Positions 53,101-64,000 of a DNA stretch of 64,000 nucleotides are shown piece by piece; the stretch's first letter is position 1, and the number at the start of each line of letters is the position of its first letter. This DNA comes from Fomitopsis serialis (Eukaryota > Basidiomycota > Agaricomycetes > Polyporales > Fomitopsidaceae). A program made the translations under genes and the position numbers. The DNA lies in contig NW_025955060.1 in assembly GCF_022376445.1 (NCBI RefSeq), positions 62,001-126,000 on the forward strand, given 5' to 3'. The notes beneath the pieces were generated by a model. That model ran no database searches. It was not told where the DNA came from and saw only the letters and a program-made list of their open reading frames with translations.

Positions 53101-53390
53101 GCAGGTTTCAGATGTCAGGGAATCTAAGGCCAGTCTGTAGGCTTGAAAAGAGTCACTTACAAGGTGAACAGGAGTGCACTCATGTGCACAAAGGCATATG
53201 TGTATGTTCTTTTGTTTTGTGAATTGTGCCATAAGCACTCAAGTTAATGGGCAAGTCACAGCAACTATACAGTCTATGACATTGTAACTATAACTGGGAT
53301 TAATTTGGGTATTTATTGTATTTTTAGCGCCACAGCACAGCAGATACAGGGGCTTGAGAGCCTTCAGCCAAATACAGTAAGAGCAGTCAG

Positions 53391-54129
53391 TAGTGCATTG
53401 CATGGGTATGGATAACCCATGTGGGTCATGGGTATGGGTATGCATGGGTATGGGTATGGGTAGCCAAAATCTGACCCATGTACCCATGCAACCCATGGAC
53501 TTCTGTAGTAATAATCCAGTGGTGAAATCTGGCAACTGTTGATTAGATAGTCTGTGCTGTGTTTCTCTCACAGTTCAACAGCTATATGGTGATCCTGAAG
53601 TTGCTTCAAAGTACTTTGCAATAGCAGTGTGGTAAAGTTGACAAATGTTCCCTTTCAGTAATGTAGTACTTTAGACAGCCTTCAAAATACAGTTGGTACT
53701 TACTAGACAAGGATTCTACAATGTTCAACTCTTGCCAGTGATTGTGAGGATGATTCAGCAAGGCCAACCTACAGGGATATAAGGAGGGTCAACTTGCTCA
53801 TGGACAACACACTTGCTCCACAAAACATCTATCTTGACCCACAACTAATAATTACAGTACTCTGTACATTGTAGTTAGTCCAATACACTGTTATTTCTAA
53901 CCTAATTCTCTCCTTGTCCACCACCTGACCCAAGCAATACCCTGAGTGACTGAAACCAAATTTGTACAAGACCTGCCTATGCCACATCCTGTCTTCTTAT
54001 AAGTAACCAGAAGACAGATCATTTATTGCTATGCTCCAACCAATGATGCACAGATTACTGAGGTTGTCATATTGACAACAACAAGTGCATCATGGTGTAT
54101 GCTCAATTCAATGCAGTGCCATGTGTTTG
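53391..54129 (-). mobile_element. Truncated second copy of the hAT-like element
   Basis: Begins tagtgcattgcatgggtatg and its first 115 bp are almost identical to the reverse complement of 49,015-49,128, including the acccat arrays. It then follows 48,900-48,640 with increasing divergence. The far end (47,200 side) is absent. Confidence 0.7.
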
Positions 54130-56352
54130 TTAGCCTAGTGCGGCTGAGAAACTATACTGGCACAAAATATGACTTGCTGGGAAGTGGGCCATGCATGGCA
54201 ATACGATCCCAGTTGTATTGTCTATGTATTTTGTCTACTGGCTCATAAAATTATTGCTTGAATCTCACTTATCAAATGCATTGATATATCCTAGTCTGTG
54301 ACACTAACTTCCATGCTTTATCAAGTAGTTGTCAAACTGTGACAATAACAATAACCTTGTGCAGGCCATATTGAAATCATCAAGAAGTATTATAGTAGTA
54401 ACAGAGGTGCTTCCATTATTATTGCTCAGTTCATTCCTCATTGCAGTACCACAAGACGCAGAGCATTGAATCCCAAATGTGCATATCTCTTCATCAGAAA
54501 TGTATTGCTATACAGCCATTATCCAATGATATGTGTAGCTGCAGACTTGTTCTTGCCCAACTGATCCTTGAGCTGCCCTGTCACCATAATGCACTGTCTC
54601 AAAACACTGAACAATAATATTACATTACTAGTGGGAGATTGTTGTATCATGGAATCTGTCTAGGGACTGTTAGTCACTCAATAATGACAATGATCACAAA
54701 CAATTGTATCATTTGAACTGAGTAAGTCATACTTCCCTACAAATTGATACTACATTGGCCTAGACCTCCCAATGTTAGAATCTGTTCATGTCAACCATGC
54801 TGATTTTGGTACACTCATGATATCTCTTCATGAATTGTGGCTCATGCTGTGGAGAAACAGTAAGTCACATATTCTAGATATAATGGAATGCTCATCTGCA
54901 TTCCTCTCCTCATCCCTTATCCTGACATCACTCCATGTTACTGTCAATCCAGGTATATATAACAAGTTACTAACAGAAATCTGCTAAATGCATTAGGTAG
55001 GCACCTACTGTTCAAAAGATGCCTCACAATTTACACTAAGGAGTCCACATTGCTACCAAATGAGGGCATCCACAGATTATCAAAGCTTTCTTACTGCCAA
55101 AATTCCCTAATTCATGACCTGAGGGATCTGTCACAGGAAGCTATGAATATTCAATAGAGAGGAAGAACCTGGAAACAAGAATTTTATCATCAACATCACT
55201 ATTTTTTCTTCCATTGTAGCAGGCAATCTGCAGATATCTTGCACCTCTTCAAATGAGTTAGCTGTAGTCCCATATCAAAGTATGGTAAGTGCTGCCAGAG
55301 CTTTGGGTGAGCACAATGACCACTTATACGTGACTCATCAATACTTCACTGACTTTCTGGGGTGTTTGGACTTTTTCTGAGCCTATACAAGGAGGTCATG
55401 TGGCCTAGAATGAATATCCTGCACATGTTCATGATTTGTTCCATGCATAGCATAAGGAACTATGAAGGCTAGGGAAATTATGAGAGGGTCTGTGAAGCAG
55501 GAGCTATCTTTATAACTACTTATGGCAGGTGCCCCCCAATTGGAAATCACACACTGGGCAATGCTTTGTGGCCTAGTAAATGCTGTATAAATGATGGAGT
55601 AGAGTGCATGGCTGCATCAGTTCAAGCAACTGGCATATGGAGAATCATTAAACAGCATACATGCATTATATATGTACTGGGTCCCATTCTTGGTATGCTA
55701 TTGTGAGACATTAAGAGTTGCTGATCATGAACCACAGTGCTATATGGGTATATCAGTGTTTATGTGACCCAATTTGCATCTTTCCATAGCTATAGGCATT
55801 TGTAATCTTCTCTATCATTGTGTTGATCAGCTGTCTGTCTGTATCAAGAACACTTGGAACAGTATACATTCCTACACTCATTGGGAAAGGGTACTACATA
55901 AAGCAGTTGTTGGGGAAAATAGTAGAACTACTGTGTTGTGATTGTGAATATATTTCAGACATATTGGGAGCACATGGCTATGTCTAGTGATATTGTTAAA
56001 TGTACATACTCACCAAGCCACATATGCACTGGATACCTCAATATCACACTGTCTGAATCCTAAAACACCAAACATTGTGCTCTAATTTCAGGCAAATCAC
56101 TCCAAGATATCATAGAGTCACTACAGGTAACACCCAATGTGGTAATGTCACTACTGTAGCTTGAAAGCTGACTGGCAGCCCTGTGGGACCTGTAATTGAT
56201 ACACTGTTGACCTTTTATGACTTTGAAGTACTTTAAGATAGCTGCACCAAGGCCTTCCAATTTATTGGGAATTTATACAATTTCTCTGGGCCCAAAACAG
56301 TAGGTTTTGTCCTCAGAATGAATATTCTGCGCACTTTTGACCGCTTTTTCGC

Positions 56353-56443
56353 AGTCACATGATCAATGACGTGCGGTCTCAGCACTCACAGCAATAAAAC
56401 ACCACTGCGAGTGCTGCGACCCCACGTCATTGATCATGTGACT
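56353..56443. repeat. 35-bp inverted repeat with CpGs
   Basis: Arms 56,353-56,387 and 56,409-56,443 (agtcacatgatcaatgacgt...) differ at two pairs; 21-nt spacer. CpGs are concentrated in and beside the arms. Confidence 0.85.
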
Positions 56444-57869
56444 GGCTAGACCCAGTGGCCGTTGTGCCTTTTCTGGTGCAACAGAGACATGTATACAAAG
56501 ATAGTGATGTCTAGCCACTGTTAACCAGGGAAATGTACATTTCAAGCAAGTTGTGGGAGGGCTTTTGCACAAGAAGTATCACAAAAGCTCACATTGCCCT
56601 AAATGGTGAGTAACCTTCTAAATTCAGTAATTCTCCATAAAGTGAATGTCTAGTGGTTCATAAATTGCAGATAAACCATAAGATATTCATAGAGTACTAT
56701 GGCATGTTGATGAGGCCTGTGATGTTTACATTATGTTACCATATATGGAAGGTAAGCTATAATATTATGTACAAGCATCAAATTAGCCAACCTTGCCCAT
56801 TCGGAGCTCTGTCATGGCACCATAAAGCATTTTCATGATGTCTGACACACATGGCTATACTGTACAGGTCATGTGCTCTATATCTAGGGTAAAAATGAGC
56901 ACTTTGAATTCTGCAAAGTCTCTTGTGTTTTCTTTTGTATTGTGCATTTTCTGGCCTAACTAGCCACTATTGGGACCCAACAAAATTACTGTAGACTCTA
57001 TGAAACAAGGGCTACAAGTTGACTATATGCTTGCCATACCCATTTGTGGGTGCTTACTGTTGCAAAAAGCAATTGATTATATTGGAGCCCAGTGCTGCTG
57101 GTGAGGTCACATGCCATGTTCACCACTTTCCATATTGGGCTCCAAGCTAGACGTTACAGGAGCCCCAAGTCCATGGGGAATTGTCAGCCACAGCATTTGT
57201 TTGGGTGTGTTGGTGCAAGGAGTGTTGTCTGGGAGTCTGAAATTTGAAACTCAGCTAATGATGGCATAGTAAGTGTTACTTATCTTTGGTTATCTGGTGC
57301 TCAAACAGTCACATGCACTGTGGGAAAAACCTGCCACATTGGGCTCCATGCTAAGTGTTACATTCTCTCCAGTCATAAGAACAATTCCTTCGTACCTCAG
57401 GGATCGTAATTCCACACGCAATGATACCACTAATACAAAAGAAACCTAGCACAAGCCACCTAAGCCCTGACATCACTTCCCTGATGGTGGGACTGCTGGG
57501 AGGCACTGAGTACACCACAGTTGTGCAAGTCATCCATGTAGACCCTGTCTTCTTTGGGGAGCTCAGTATGCTCAATGAGAGGCATTGCAGCAGCCTCTTG
57601 AGGCATGGGGAGCCCATCCCAGTGAGGAGTACATGTCTCTCAAGCATCCAACCACCATACACCTCTGGCTTAAATTCAGCCTGTTTTCAGTTGATCTATC
57701 ACACTCTGACTTTACCATACTTATCATGCCTGTCCAATGTGTCATCAAAAAGTCGGGAGTCTGTTCAGTTGCTTGCAATATGCTACTAGTGCTCCCCGCC
57801 ATCATGATCACCCTCAATGGCATAGCAGTAGATCTCAACTGGACCCACTGGTTGGACATGGAAAACATT

Positions 57870-58768
57870 TTGGGTGAACAACGAGTCTCTATAGCGATGT
57901 CGAGGCTATCTTAGAACGTGTGGTGGATCAGGCCCAACGGTCGGCCAGACATACATCAACTTACTGAGAAGTAAGTACAGCGGTCAGTTCATGATGCCCT
58001 TGAGTACTACTTATGGAGGCATTATGTGAATGTTCCACAGAGAACTTTGCTACTACAAGCTCTTCTGCTACCTCGAGAAGCAATACCTGAGCTGGTGGAG
58101 CGCCTGGAAGCTGCTGCTGACAATTTGTCCTCGTTGGTTAAACCGGTGAGTAGTAAAGCTGCATTCTATGTAATTGATCAATTGGTCAAGGCTGAATGTT
58201 GAACATGCATCAAGCTCAAACAGGGCATTGACGGCACCTGCACATCTGACACTTTGTCACTGAAGCGGGTGGTAATTGATTGGATAACCCCTGCTGGCGA
58301 GGCTTTGACCCCACCACTCTCAAAAACTACCAACAAAGGCAGGGGATTTGATCATGTTATAACTGGACAGCTGCCCTGTCCATGTGAGCTGGATTGGGAA
58401 GAGGATAAGTGAGTGCAATTTGCATGGAAAGGAGGCTGTTGTCTCAAAACTTTATGTTTCCAGCATGAGAGGCTTACTGGCCCATTTTTCTGTACAAGGA
58501 CTTGCAATATGATGACCAGGACCCATTTGGGGGCATTCTCAACAATTCACTTTTGTTAACGGTAAAGGCGAGCCTATGCAGTATTTACCTCAAGAAGCTG
58601 ATCCTGCTATCACTAAGGCATACAAAGCATGTTTTTATCTTGCTGAGTTCTGTGGCAGGGGATACGAGCCACCACTCAACCACGGGAAATGCAGCTTGGC
58701 ATGCGATGTCTTCTGTGACTCCGGCGTCCATCACCTACATAGTGACACAGGTGAGATGCTTCGTCTGA
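57870..58768 (+). pseudogene. Decayed DUF6698-family gene
   Basis: Segments in order: DVEAILERVVDQAQRSARH; RTLLLQALLLPREAIPELVE (58,040-58,145), ending at a GT donor; IDGTCTSDTLSLKRVVIDWI and NKGRGFDHVITGQLPCPCEL (58,230-58,405); LQYDDQDPFGGILNNSLLLT (58,500); then TGNAAWHAMSSVTPASITYI and VTQ before a GT donor (58,680-58,750). The last block and the GRGF-H-T-LLCP block are typical of DUF6698, an expanded Agaricomycete family of unknown function. Intron-like GT..AG borders survive, but some junctions need frame changes and the expected C-terminal part is not found before 59,354. CpG density is close to normal. Confidence 0.6.
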
Positions 58769-59069
58769 TATCTGGGAACAATAATGTTGATCAATTGTGT
58801 TGACTGTCACCTTTTAGATAAGGTTTGTTCTGAGTTCAACCTATTGGGTATTCTGGTACTGGAGCTTCACCATACTGTAGGCCTATACAGATGTTCTGAG
58901 CAGTGATCCCCATGTCACGGAGAATCTCATCACATTCTACATCCATTGCACCACATTATGTAATATTTCTATAATTTATGCACTCCAAGTTCAGCCACAA
59001 TTAGATATACATTGAAAAGGACTACTGGAAATTCACAGGATATTCACAGGACAACAGGAACCCTGGGTC

Positions 59070-59350
59070 CCCATGGTTCTGTGTGCTCCAAAAATTGTGT
59101 CATCTATGGTAGAAGATATGTGGAACATATGGGCGACTTACCTGCCCAATGTCAGGTGCTATTTGAATAAGAGTACTTGGGCACCACAACCCAGTATATT
59201 CAGATATTCCCCTACAGCCTCTGAGATCAGTAGTCCCCAAAGGTCTGTGCCATGGCAAATATGTGCTCTATATGGTACATCATATGTATAAAGTATGGGA
59301 CCATCACATCTCCAATATCAAGTGCTATCTGAATAAGAGTCCTTGGGCCC
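59070..59350. repeat. Imperfect direct repeat next to the LTR
   Basis: The block tgctatttgaataagagta + cttgggc at about 59,157-59,185 recurs as tgctatctgaataagagtcc + ttgggcc at about 59,322-59,350, immediately before the LTR. Confidence 0.55.
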
Positions 59351-59353
59351 AGC

Positions 59354-59682
59354 TGTAATGGGACGTTACCGTATGGACGTGTGTAATCCCGTTATGGACT
59401 TATTGGATTGATATGCATGTATGTATATACGTTTGCGTGTGTTTGGCGTCGTACCTTTATAGATCGTCGCCCGGCGAGTTGAAGGACAAGTCCTTTAACT
59501 CGTCGTCCTCCGGATACATCGCACTTCTCAATGGAGATTGGTGCACTGTATCTGCGGGATTGAGTAAGGCAACGTTACACTTTTTTACAGTCCTTCGATA
59601 ACTCGAACTTCCACTCGGAAGGGCGCTCTATCAGGGAACTGCACGCTACGTAACAACCCCCATCACAACTTTCATCATTACA
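59354..59682 (+). repeat. 5' LTR of a Ty3-type retrotransposon
   Basis: Starts tgtaatgggacgttaccg and ends catcattaca, so TGTAAT and ATTACA form a 6-bp terminal inverted repeat with TG..CA ends; 329 bp. It lies 57 bp upstream of the gag ATG, as expected. CpG-rich, marking the right border of the CpG-poor block. Primer-binding site not identified. The 3' LTR is beyond the window. Confidence 0.7.
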
Positions 59683-59739
59683 AAATATAAATCGCAACAA
59701 CCGCGTGATAGTCGCGGACACTTTCTACCAAGAAAGAAA

Positions 59740-62079
59740 ATGGCGGACCAAGCACCTGAGTCCCCCTCTCCGAAAGGAGCTAACTTGCCCGTGGATCCAC
59801 CCCAATTGGGTGGATTACCGAAGCGAGATGAACAACCTTACACGTCAAGAGTATCGCCGAGAGGAGCTCGCGTGTTTAGTGATGAACGATTGGTTGCGTC
59901 ACCAGACAGCGGAGCCAGACCTCATTCAGCGAGGATATCTCCGGCACGTCCGGAAGGAAGCGGACGTGTCCGAACGCCTGAGGATAAGAAGTCGAGCAGC
60001 GCCAGTAAATCTGCACGCTCGACGTCAGCCAAACCGAAGGGTTCGCCTGGGTCCCATCGCGGGACTCAGTTGGGCGCATCGGCGATGATCCTGGTGATTC
60101 GAGGCCACGCTAAGAGACTCGGAGCAGCCAACACGGAGGCTATCGAGGCTCTTCAGCGTGAATCCGAGGCCAAGTTCATCCAGCTAAGAAGGGATCTCAA
60201 CGCGGGAGTTGAAGATTTCATGAACGAAATGGTCAACTACGTCGAGGCAAGAATCCCGAACAAGCCAGGAGGAGAATCGGGAACGGAGGCCGACAACGAG
60301 ACAGACGAACCAAGTTCGTCGCCTCGGAAGTTGAGTCCGCCCATGAGCAAAGGCAAGGAGCGTGAAAGGCCGGAACAAGCAGAAAGCATGTTCAGCGGAT
60401 GGGGGAAGGCTAGGCCTACGACCGTTGAAACTGAAGACGAGTCGTTGAATGATATACCGACGCAGCGACCGCCGCCAAGGACGCCCCCAGCGGCGACCTC
60501 GACACCGGCACGGCCGGATATCAACGCGGATCCCAACGTGAGTTTCGCAGCAGCAAACTTGGTCCTCCCCAAGGGAAAGAACGAGTCGGACGCGGAATTC
60601 GCGAGGCGAATGGCAGCCGCGGAACGGCTAGCCAGTACCCTAGGAGGCACTGCCCAAGCAGCACCCCCAACCCCGGGTCCCGTACCAACAGAACCACGGA
60701 AACCGAGACCTGGTGAACCGGGATTCACTAGGTCTCCGTACCGTACATCGGGGCCGGGGTACGAGTTCTTCCAGACGAAGAACGGACCTGTACCATCAAA
60801 GGATCCGCCCCCTCACATGCCGGGTCCCGCACCTCCACCGAGAACCGGCGGCGGTGCAACAAGGACCGAGAACGACGGTTATAGGTACACAGCAAGTGGG
60901 GTACCTATACCGCCAGTTCCCCAGAAACCGAATGTTGTGTTCGAACCAGGAGTTGGAGGCTCAAGCGCTTCTAACTCCGGGAACGACCCAACCAAGGCGA
61001 AAGAAGGCGGGGTTGGCTATGGGAGATTCCAGGCGTACTCATACATGGGTACGAGCCGGGACCCTCAGAGCGTAAGCACCGCCCCAGCACGCACGCGAAC
61101 CGCGTTAGACCCCTTGGCAAGGTTGAGGGAGAAGTGCTGGAACATGATCCAGACCATGGTAGGGGATCCACCGATGGATGACCCTCCCATGTACCTGCGA
61201 TCCGTTAAGCTTCAAACCCCTGCGGCCTGGAGCGGCGAAGACGATCTGTACAAGTTCGAAGAGTGGCTCTACAAGCTCCTCTCGTACTTCCAGACGCTCC
61301 GCGTAACAGGACCGCGGATGGACGCGGATAGGCTCCGCATGCTAGGCGACTCACTTACTGGGGAGCCCAGTATGTGGTACATCCATAGCATAAACTATAC
61401 GAAACCGAACCAGCCCGCCTGGATGTTCGCCGATGTAATAATGATACTACATGAGCGGTACATCTGACGGGATGGTGAGATCGAGGCGGCCGAAGCATTC
61501 TATGGCGCGAAATACACCCAGAAGGGCGGTGCCATAGACTTGATCGACCGGTTGACTCGGTATGGCGAACGTATGGCTGAGAAGCCAAGCCCGTACATGT
61601 GGAAAGGCAAATTTATGTCTGCCCTTCCCCGCGACGTCGAGAACCACCTCAGGAACACTTGCATGCTCACACCGGAGAGGTCTGAGCTGCAGGAGATCAT
61701 TGAGAAGACCAATGAGTACGAGCACGCCCAGCAATCTCAGAAAGCGGGATCGGCGCTGTGGCTGCAACGTATGGTAACTACCGCCAAGGATGGTAGTAGT
61801 GCCAGTACGAAGGCAGCAACGCCTGCCACCACCAGTAACAAGAATACCGGCGGTGGTCAGTCGTTGAACAAGGGGAAGAAACCCTTTGTACCACGATTCA
61901 AGACGGCACACAGATGGACGGCGCGAACTTCAGGTCTGGGAACCAGATGGACGGATCGGCCAGCAGGTTCCAGAAGACTCCTGCTCCAACCGGCAAGACG
62001 ACCACCGATGGTCGTCCGTACGGGGTTACAGCAAGACGTACCCAAAGAAGGTCCAGATGCATGCCGGACGCGTCGCTGA
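59740..62079 (+). pseudogene. gag: gag polyprotein with internal TGA
   Basis: Opens at ATG 59,740 and runs 575 residues to TGA at 61,465-61,467. The same frame continues after the stop from about 61,468 to 62,079 with clear gag content. N-terminal two thirds are Pro/Ser-rich and disordered. The retrotransposon-gag core lies around 61,130-61,760: WSGEDDLYKFEEWLYKLLSY, MLGDSLTGEPSMWYIHSINY, then AIDLIDRLTRYGERMAEKPS and FMSALPRDVENHLRN. After about 61,890 the likely true frame changes (gag tail with FRSGNQMDGSASRFQKTPAP in another frame), so a frameshift or indel is present. No CCHC zinc knuckle seen. The TGA sits where CGA would be expected (TGA from CpG loss is a plausible origin). Confidence 0.8.
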
Positions 62080-62989
62080 AGAAAGCGATGCGGACGCCAT
62101 GCATCAGACTGACCAGCCGGTCAAAGAGACGTCGGAACGGGAAGAAGTCAACGCAGTGGACACTGAGGATGCTAGGACAGGTATCGAAACCGACCAGCAC
62201 CCTCAGTCCAACTACGGAGACTACGCATACGATGACCCAGGAGAAAACTCTCCTGTGGACGATTGTAGCGAAGATGACGAAGAGGGACACACCGTCCACA
62301 TGGGTTCAATGTGGATGGGTGCGATGCGGGTTGAGCGACAACAGTCGACCCAACAGCGCCATGAACAGCTGGCCCACCAGTCGTACGATGCCGCAATGAC
62401 CGACATCGTGCGCTCGTGTGCCATGCAAGTCATGCCCTCGGCGAGGTCGATGAAGGCAGCCTGGCTATATGACTCGAAGATTCGACGAATGTCGGATCCG
62501 AAAGACCAGCCCAAGCGCGCCCCCGACTCGCAGCGAACACTATGCGCGGAAGTCGACGTCAATGGCGTGAAGGCGTACACTCTGTTTGACACAGGGTGCA
62601 CGACCGACACTATATCACCGGAATTGGCGTACCTGTCCAAGGCTGACAGGGTTGATCTCAAGGAGCAGATCAACCTGCAGCTTGGAACGAAGGGCAGTCG
62701 CACCACCATAAACTATGGTGCGCTGCTGAAGATTACGGTTGGCCCCGTCAACAACGTCAACTACGTCGATGTCGTTGACATCGACCGGTATGATATGGTG
62801 CTAGGCACCACGTTCTGCAATGCGCATAACGTGGTCCTAGACTTTCGTACGCGGAAGATCTGGATTGACGGCGTAGACATCCCTGCCTACACCGCCGTCC
62901 AGGAGGCTGAGGTGTGGGAACACCGCCGAAACAATCGTCAAGACAGGGTAGCGGCGCATTTACGTGCTGCTACCACCTCAAGACAATAA
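62040..62989 (+). CDS. Retroviral-type aspartic protease region
   Basis: Frame shifted relative to gag. After an acidic spacer (DYAYDDPGENSPVDDCSEDD) it contains the protease active site LFDTGCTTDTISPELAYLSK and the second conserved block YDMVLGTTFCNAHNVVLDF. The stop TAA is at 62,987-62,989. One DTG motif means it works as a homodimer, as in Ty3-type elements. Confidence 0.8.
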
Positions 62990-63189
62990 GGCAGCGTAGC
63001 GAGATCCACCGCTGCGCAGCCCCCCTGTCTCGCTATGCGGAAGAAGGAAACAAGGTCTTGAGGGGGGAAGGGAGCGACCCAAAAGTCGCTTCTATTGTGG
63101 ATAGAACAACGAAGAAGTTGGTACCACCTACGGCGCCGCAGGTGGTACACAACCCAACATTGAAGGCTTCAGACTGACCGCCACCACAT

Positions 63190-64000
63190 CTAACAGTAGA
63201 AGTGGTGACGCCTCGGCGGAAGGTGCCTGTAAACAGAGGAAATCAGTTTACAGCGAAACTGCCACGACTGAGCGAGGACAATCCACCGATGCCTCACTCA
63301 TCGCAGCAGCCCAAGCGAGACAAACTCGGTCGATTGGATCCGTATGGAACCAACGACGAGGTTGACAGAGCTGTGTGTAACTTCCTTGTCGACGAGGAGA
63401 TACGCCAGTCCCTGAATGAAGATCCACAACTCAACGCACTGCGCGAGGAGTGGTTGAAGAAGTGCGAGGATATAATGAAGCCTCCACCTCCCGGATTGCC
63501 GCCATTCCGGGAGGTGAACCATTATATTCCGCTTATCGACCAGGACAAGCAGTACAAGTACCGCTTGCCCAAGTGCCCGGATGCTATGAAACCACAGCTA
63601 CTCGACAAGATTGAGCGGTATTCAGATGCAGGATGGTGGGAACCAGTATCAATGTCGCAGGCCGCTCCGCTACTTTGCATTGCAAAGAAGTCGGGCAAAC
63701 TGCGTACTGTCGTTGACGCAAGACAGCGTAATGACAATACCCGAAAGGACGTGACACCGTTTCCCGACCAGGACCAGATCAGAATGGACGTGGCTCGAGC
63801 GAAGTACAGATCGAAAATCGACCTGTCCGACGCATATGAGCAGATCCGTATCGTTGCAGAAGACGTCTGGAAGACGGCGTTTTCTACACCGTACGGCACA
63901 TTCCTTAGCCTGGTAATGCAACAAGGCGACTGCAACGCGCCTGCTACATTCCAGTCGCTAATGACTGCGATCTTCAGAGATTGCATCGGACGCTTCGTCC
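63190..64000 (+). CDS. pol: Reverse transcriptase, N-terminal part, runs off the right edge
   Basis: Open from before 63,290 to the window end. Ty3-type RT features: FREVNHYIPLIDQDKQYKYR, PLLCIAKKSGKLRTVVDARQ, the palm motif SKIDLSDAYEQIRI, and VWKTAFSTPYGTFLSLVMQQ followed by GDCNAPATFQSLM. The catalytic YLDD box is beyond the edge. Between 62,990 and 63,190 the pol frame is interrupted, so a further frame change or a separate start is needed. Confidence 0.82.

Larger units (their letters stand above)
51203..57409. mobile_element. 6.2-kb element with about 770-bp terminal inverted repeats
   Basis: Left arm 51,203-51,966 and right arm 56,638-57,409 are inverted copies, very similar in the middle third (the block from gggacccaacaaaattactg to gggctccaatataatcaatt) and more diverged at inner ends. 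Termini TTAYGATCCCTGAGGTAYG. The right end keeps three CpGs where the left has TG. Interior holds a nested hAT-like fragment (53,391-54,129) and the 56,353 inverted repeat. No transposase recognised. Confidence 0.7.
31850..57870. repeat. CpG-depleted transposon graveyard, about 26 kb
   Basis: From just after the BUD4 stop to about 57,870 the dinucleotide CG almost vanishes (roughly a hundred by eye, many 200-500 bp stretches with none) while TG and CA are abundant. GC falls to roughly 40-45%. No host gene is supported inside. The block consists of nested inverted-repeat elements and dispersed modules listed below. Pattern fits long-term CpG methylation with deamination of repeats. Confidence 0.85.
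59683..64000 (+). mobile_element. Ty3/mdg4-type LTR retrotransposon body, cut by right edge
   Basis: Order gag - aspartic protease - reverse transcriptase following the LTR. Contains an in-frame TGA in gag and frame changes before the protease, so the copy is at least partly defective. Confidence 0.85.

Overview
The window looks like a basidiomycete (Agaricomycete, probably Polyporales-like) nuclear chromosome. Evidence: GC-rich genes packed with roughly 50-nt GT-AG introns, microexons, fungal gene families (LRO1-type PDAT, BUD4/anillin, POS5-like NADH kinase, fungal flavin halogenase), a decayed DUF6698 gene, and a Ty3/mdg4 retrotransposon. All gene models below were spliced by eye. Each recognised model was checked for a frame that stays open across every exon and totals a multiple of three.

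Layout. (1) 1-31,823 is an ordinary gene-rich, CpG-rich arm. In order: mitochondrial carrier (-, cut by the left edge), REX4 3'-5' exonuclease (+), NAD(H) kinase (+), a small conserved-looking unknown (-), a coiled-coil unknown (+), an asteroid/XPG-N protein (-), tRNA-like remnants around an F-box/LRR-like ORF, a BRCT protein (-), a flavin-dependent halogenase (+), phospholipid:diacylglycerol acyltransferase (-), and BUD4 (+). PDAT and BUD4 are divergent and share a 268-bp promoter. (2) About 31,850 to 57,870 is a 26-kb transposon graveyard almost devoid of CpG. It holds a 4.36-kb element with 1,059-bp near-identical inverted repeats, a 6.2-kb element with about 770-bp inverted repeats, a hAT-like element with an 8-bp target duplication and (ACCCAT)n subterminal arrays, several dispersed repeat modules, and a few short inverted repeats. 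Three of those short inverted repeats are where most surviving CpGs cluster. (3) 57,870-58,768 is a decayed DUF6698 gene with more normal CpG. (4) 59,354 to the right edge is a Ty3-type LTR retrotransposon (LTR, gag with an internal TGA, frameshifted gag-protease junction, reverse transcriptase running off the edge).

The host genes are unlinked housekeeping functions (mitochondrial transport and NADPH supply, rRNA processing, DNA repair or structure, lipid storage, bud-site/septum organisation). The halogenase stands alone, with no biosynthetic cluster partners visible. The most unusual features are the CpG desert with its sharp left border at the BUD4 stop codon, the palindromes inside it that keep their CpGs, and the microexons (5 to 11 nt) in PDAT and the mitochondrial carrier.
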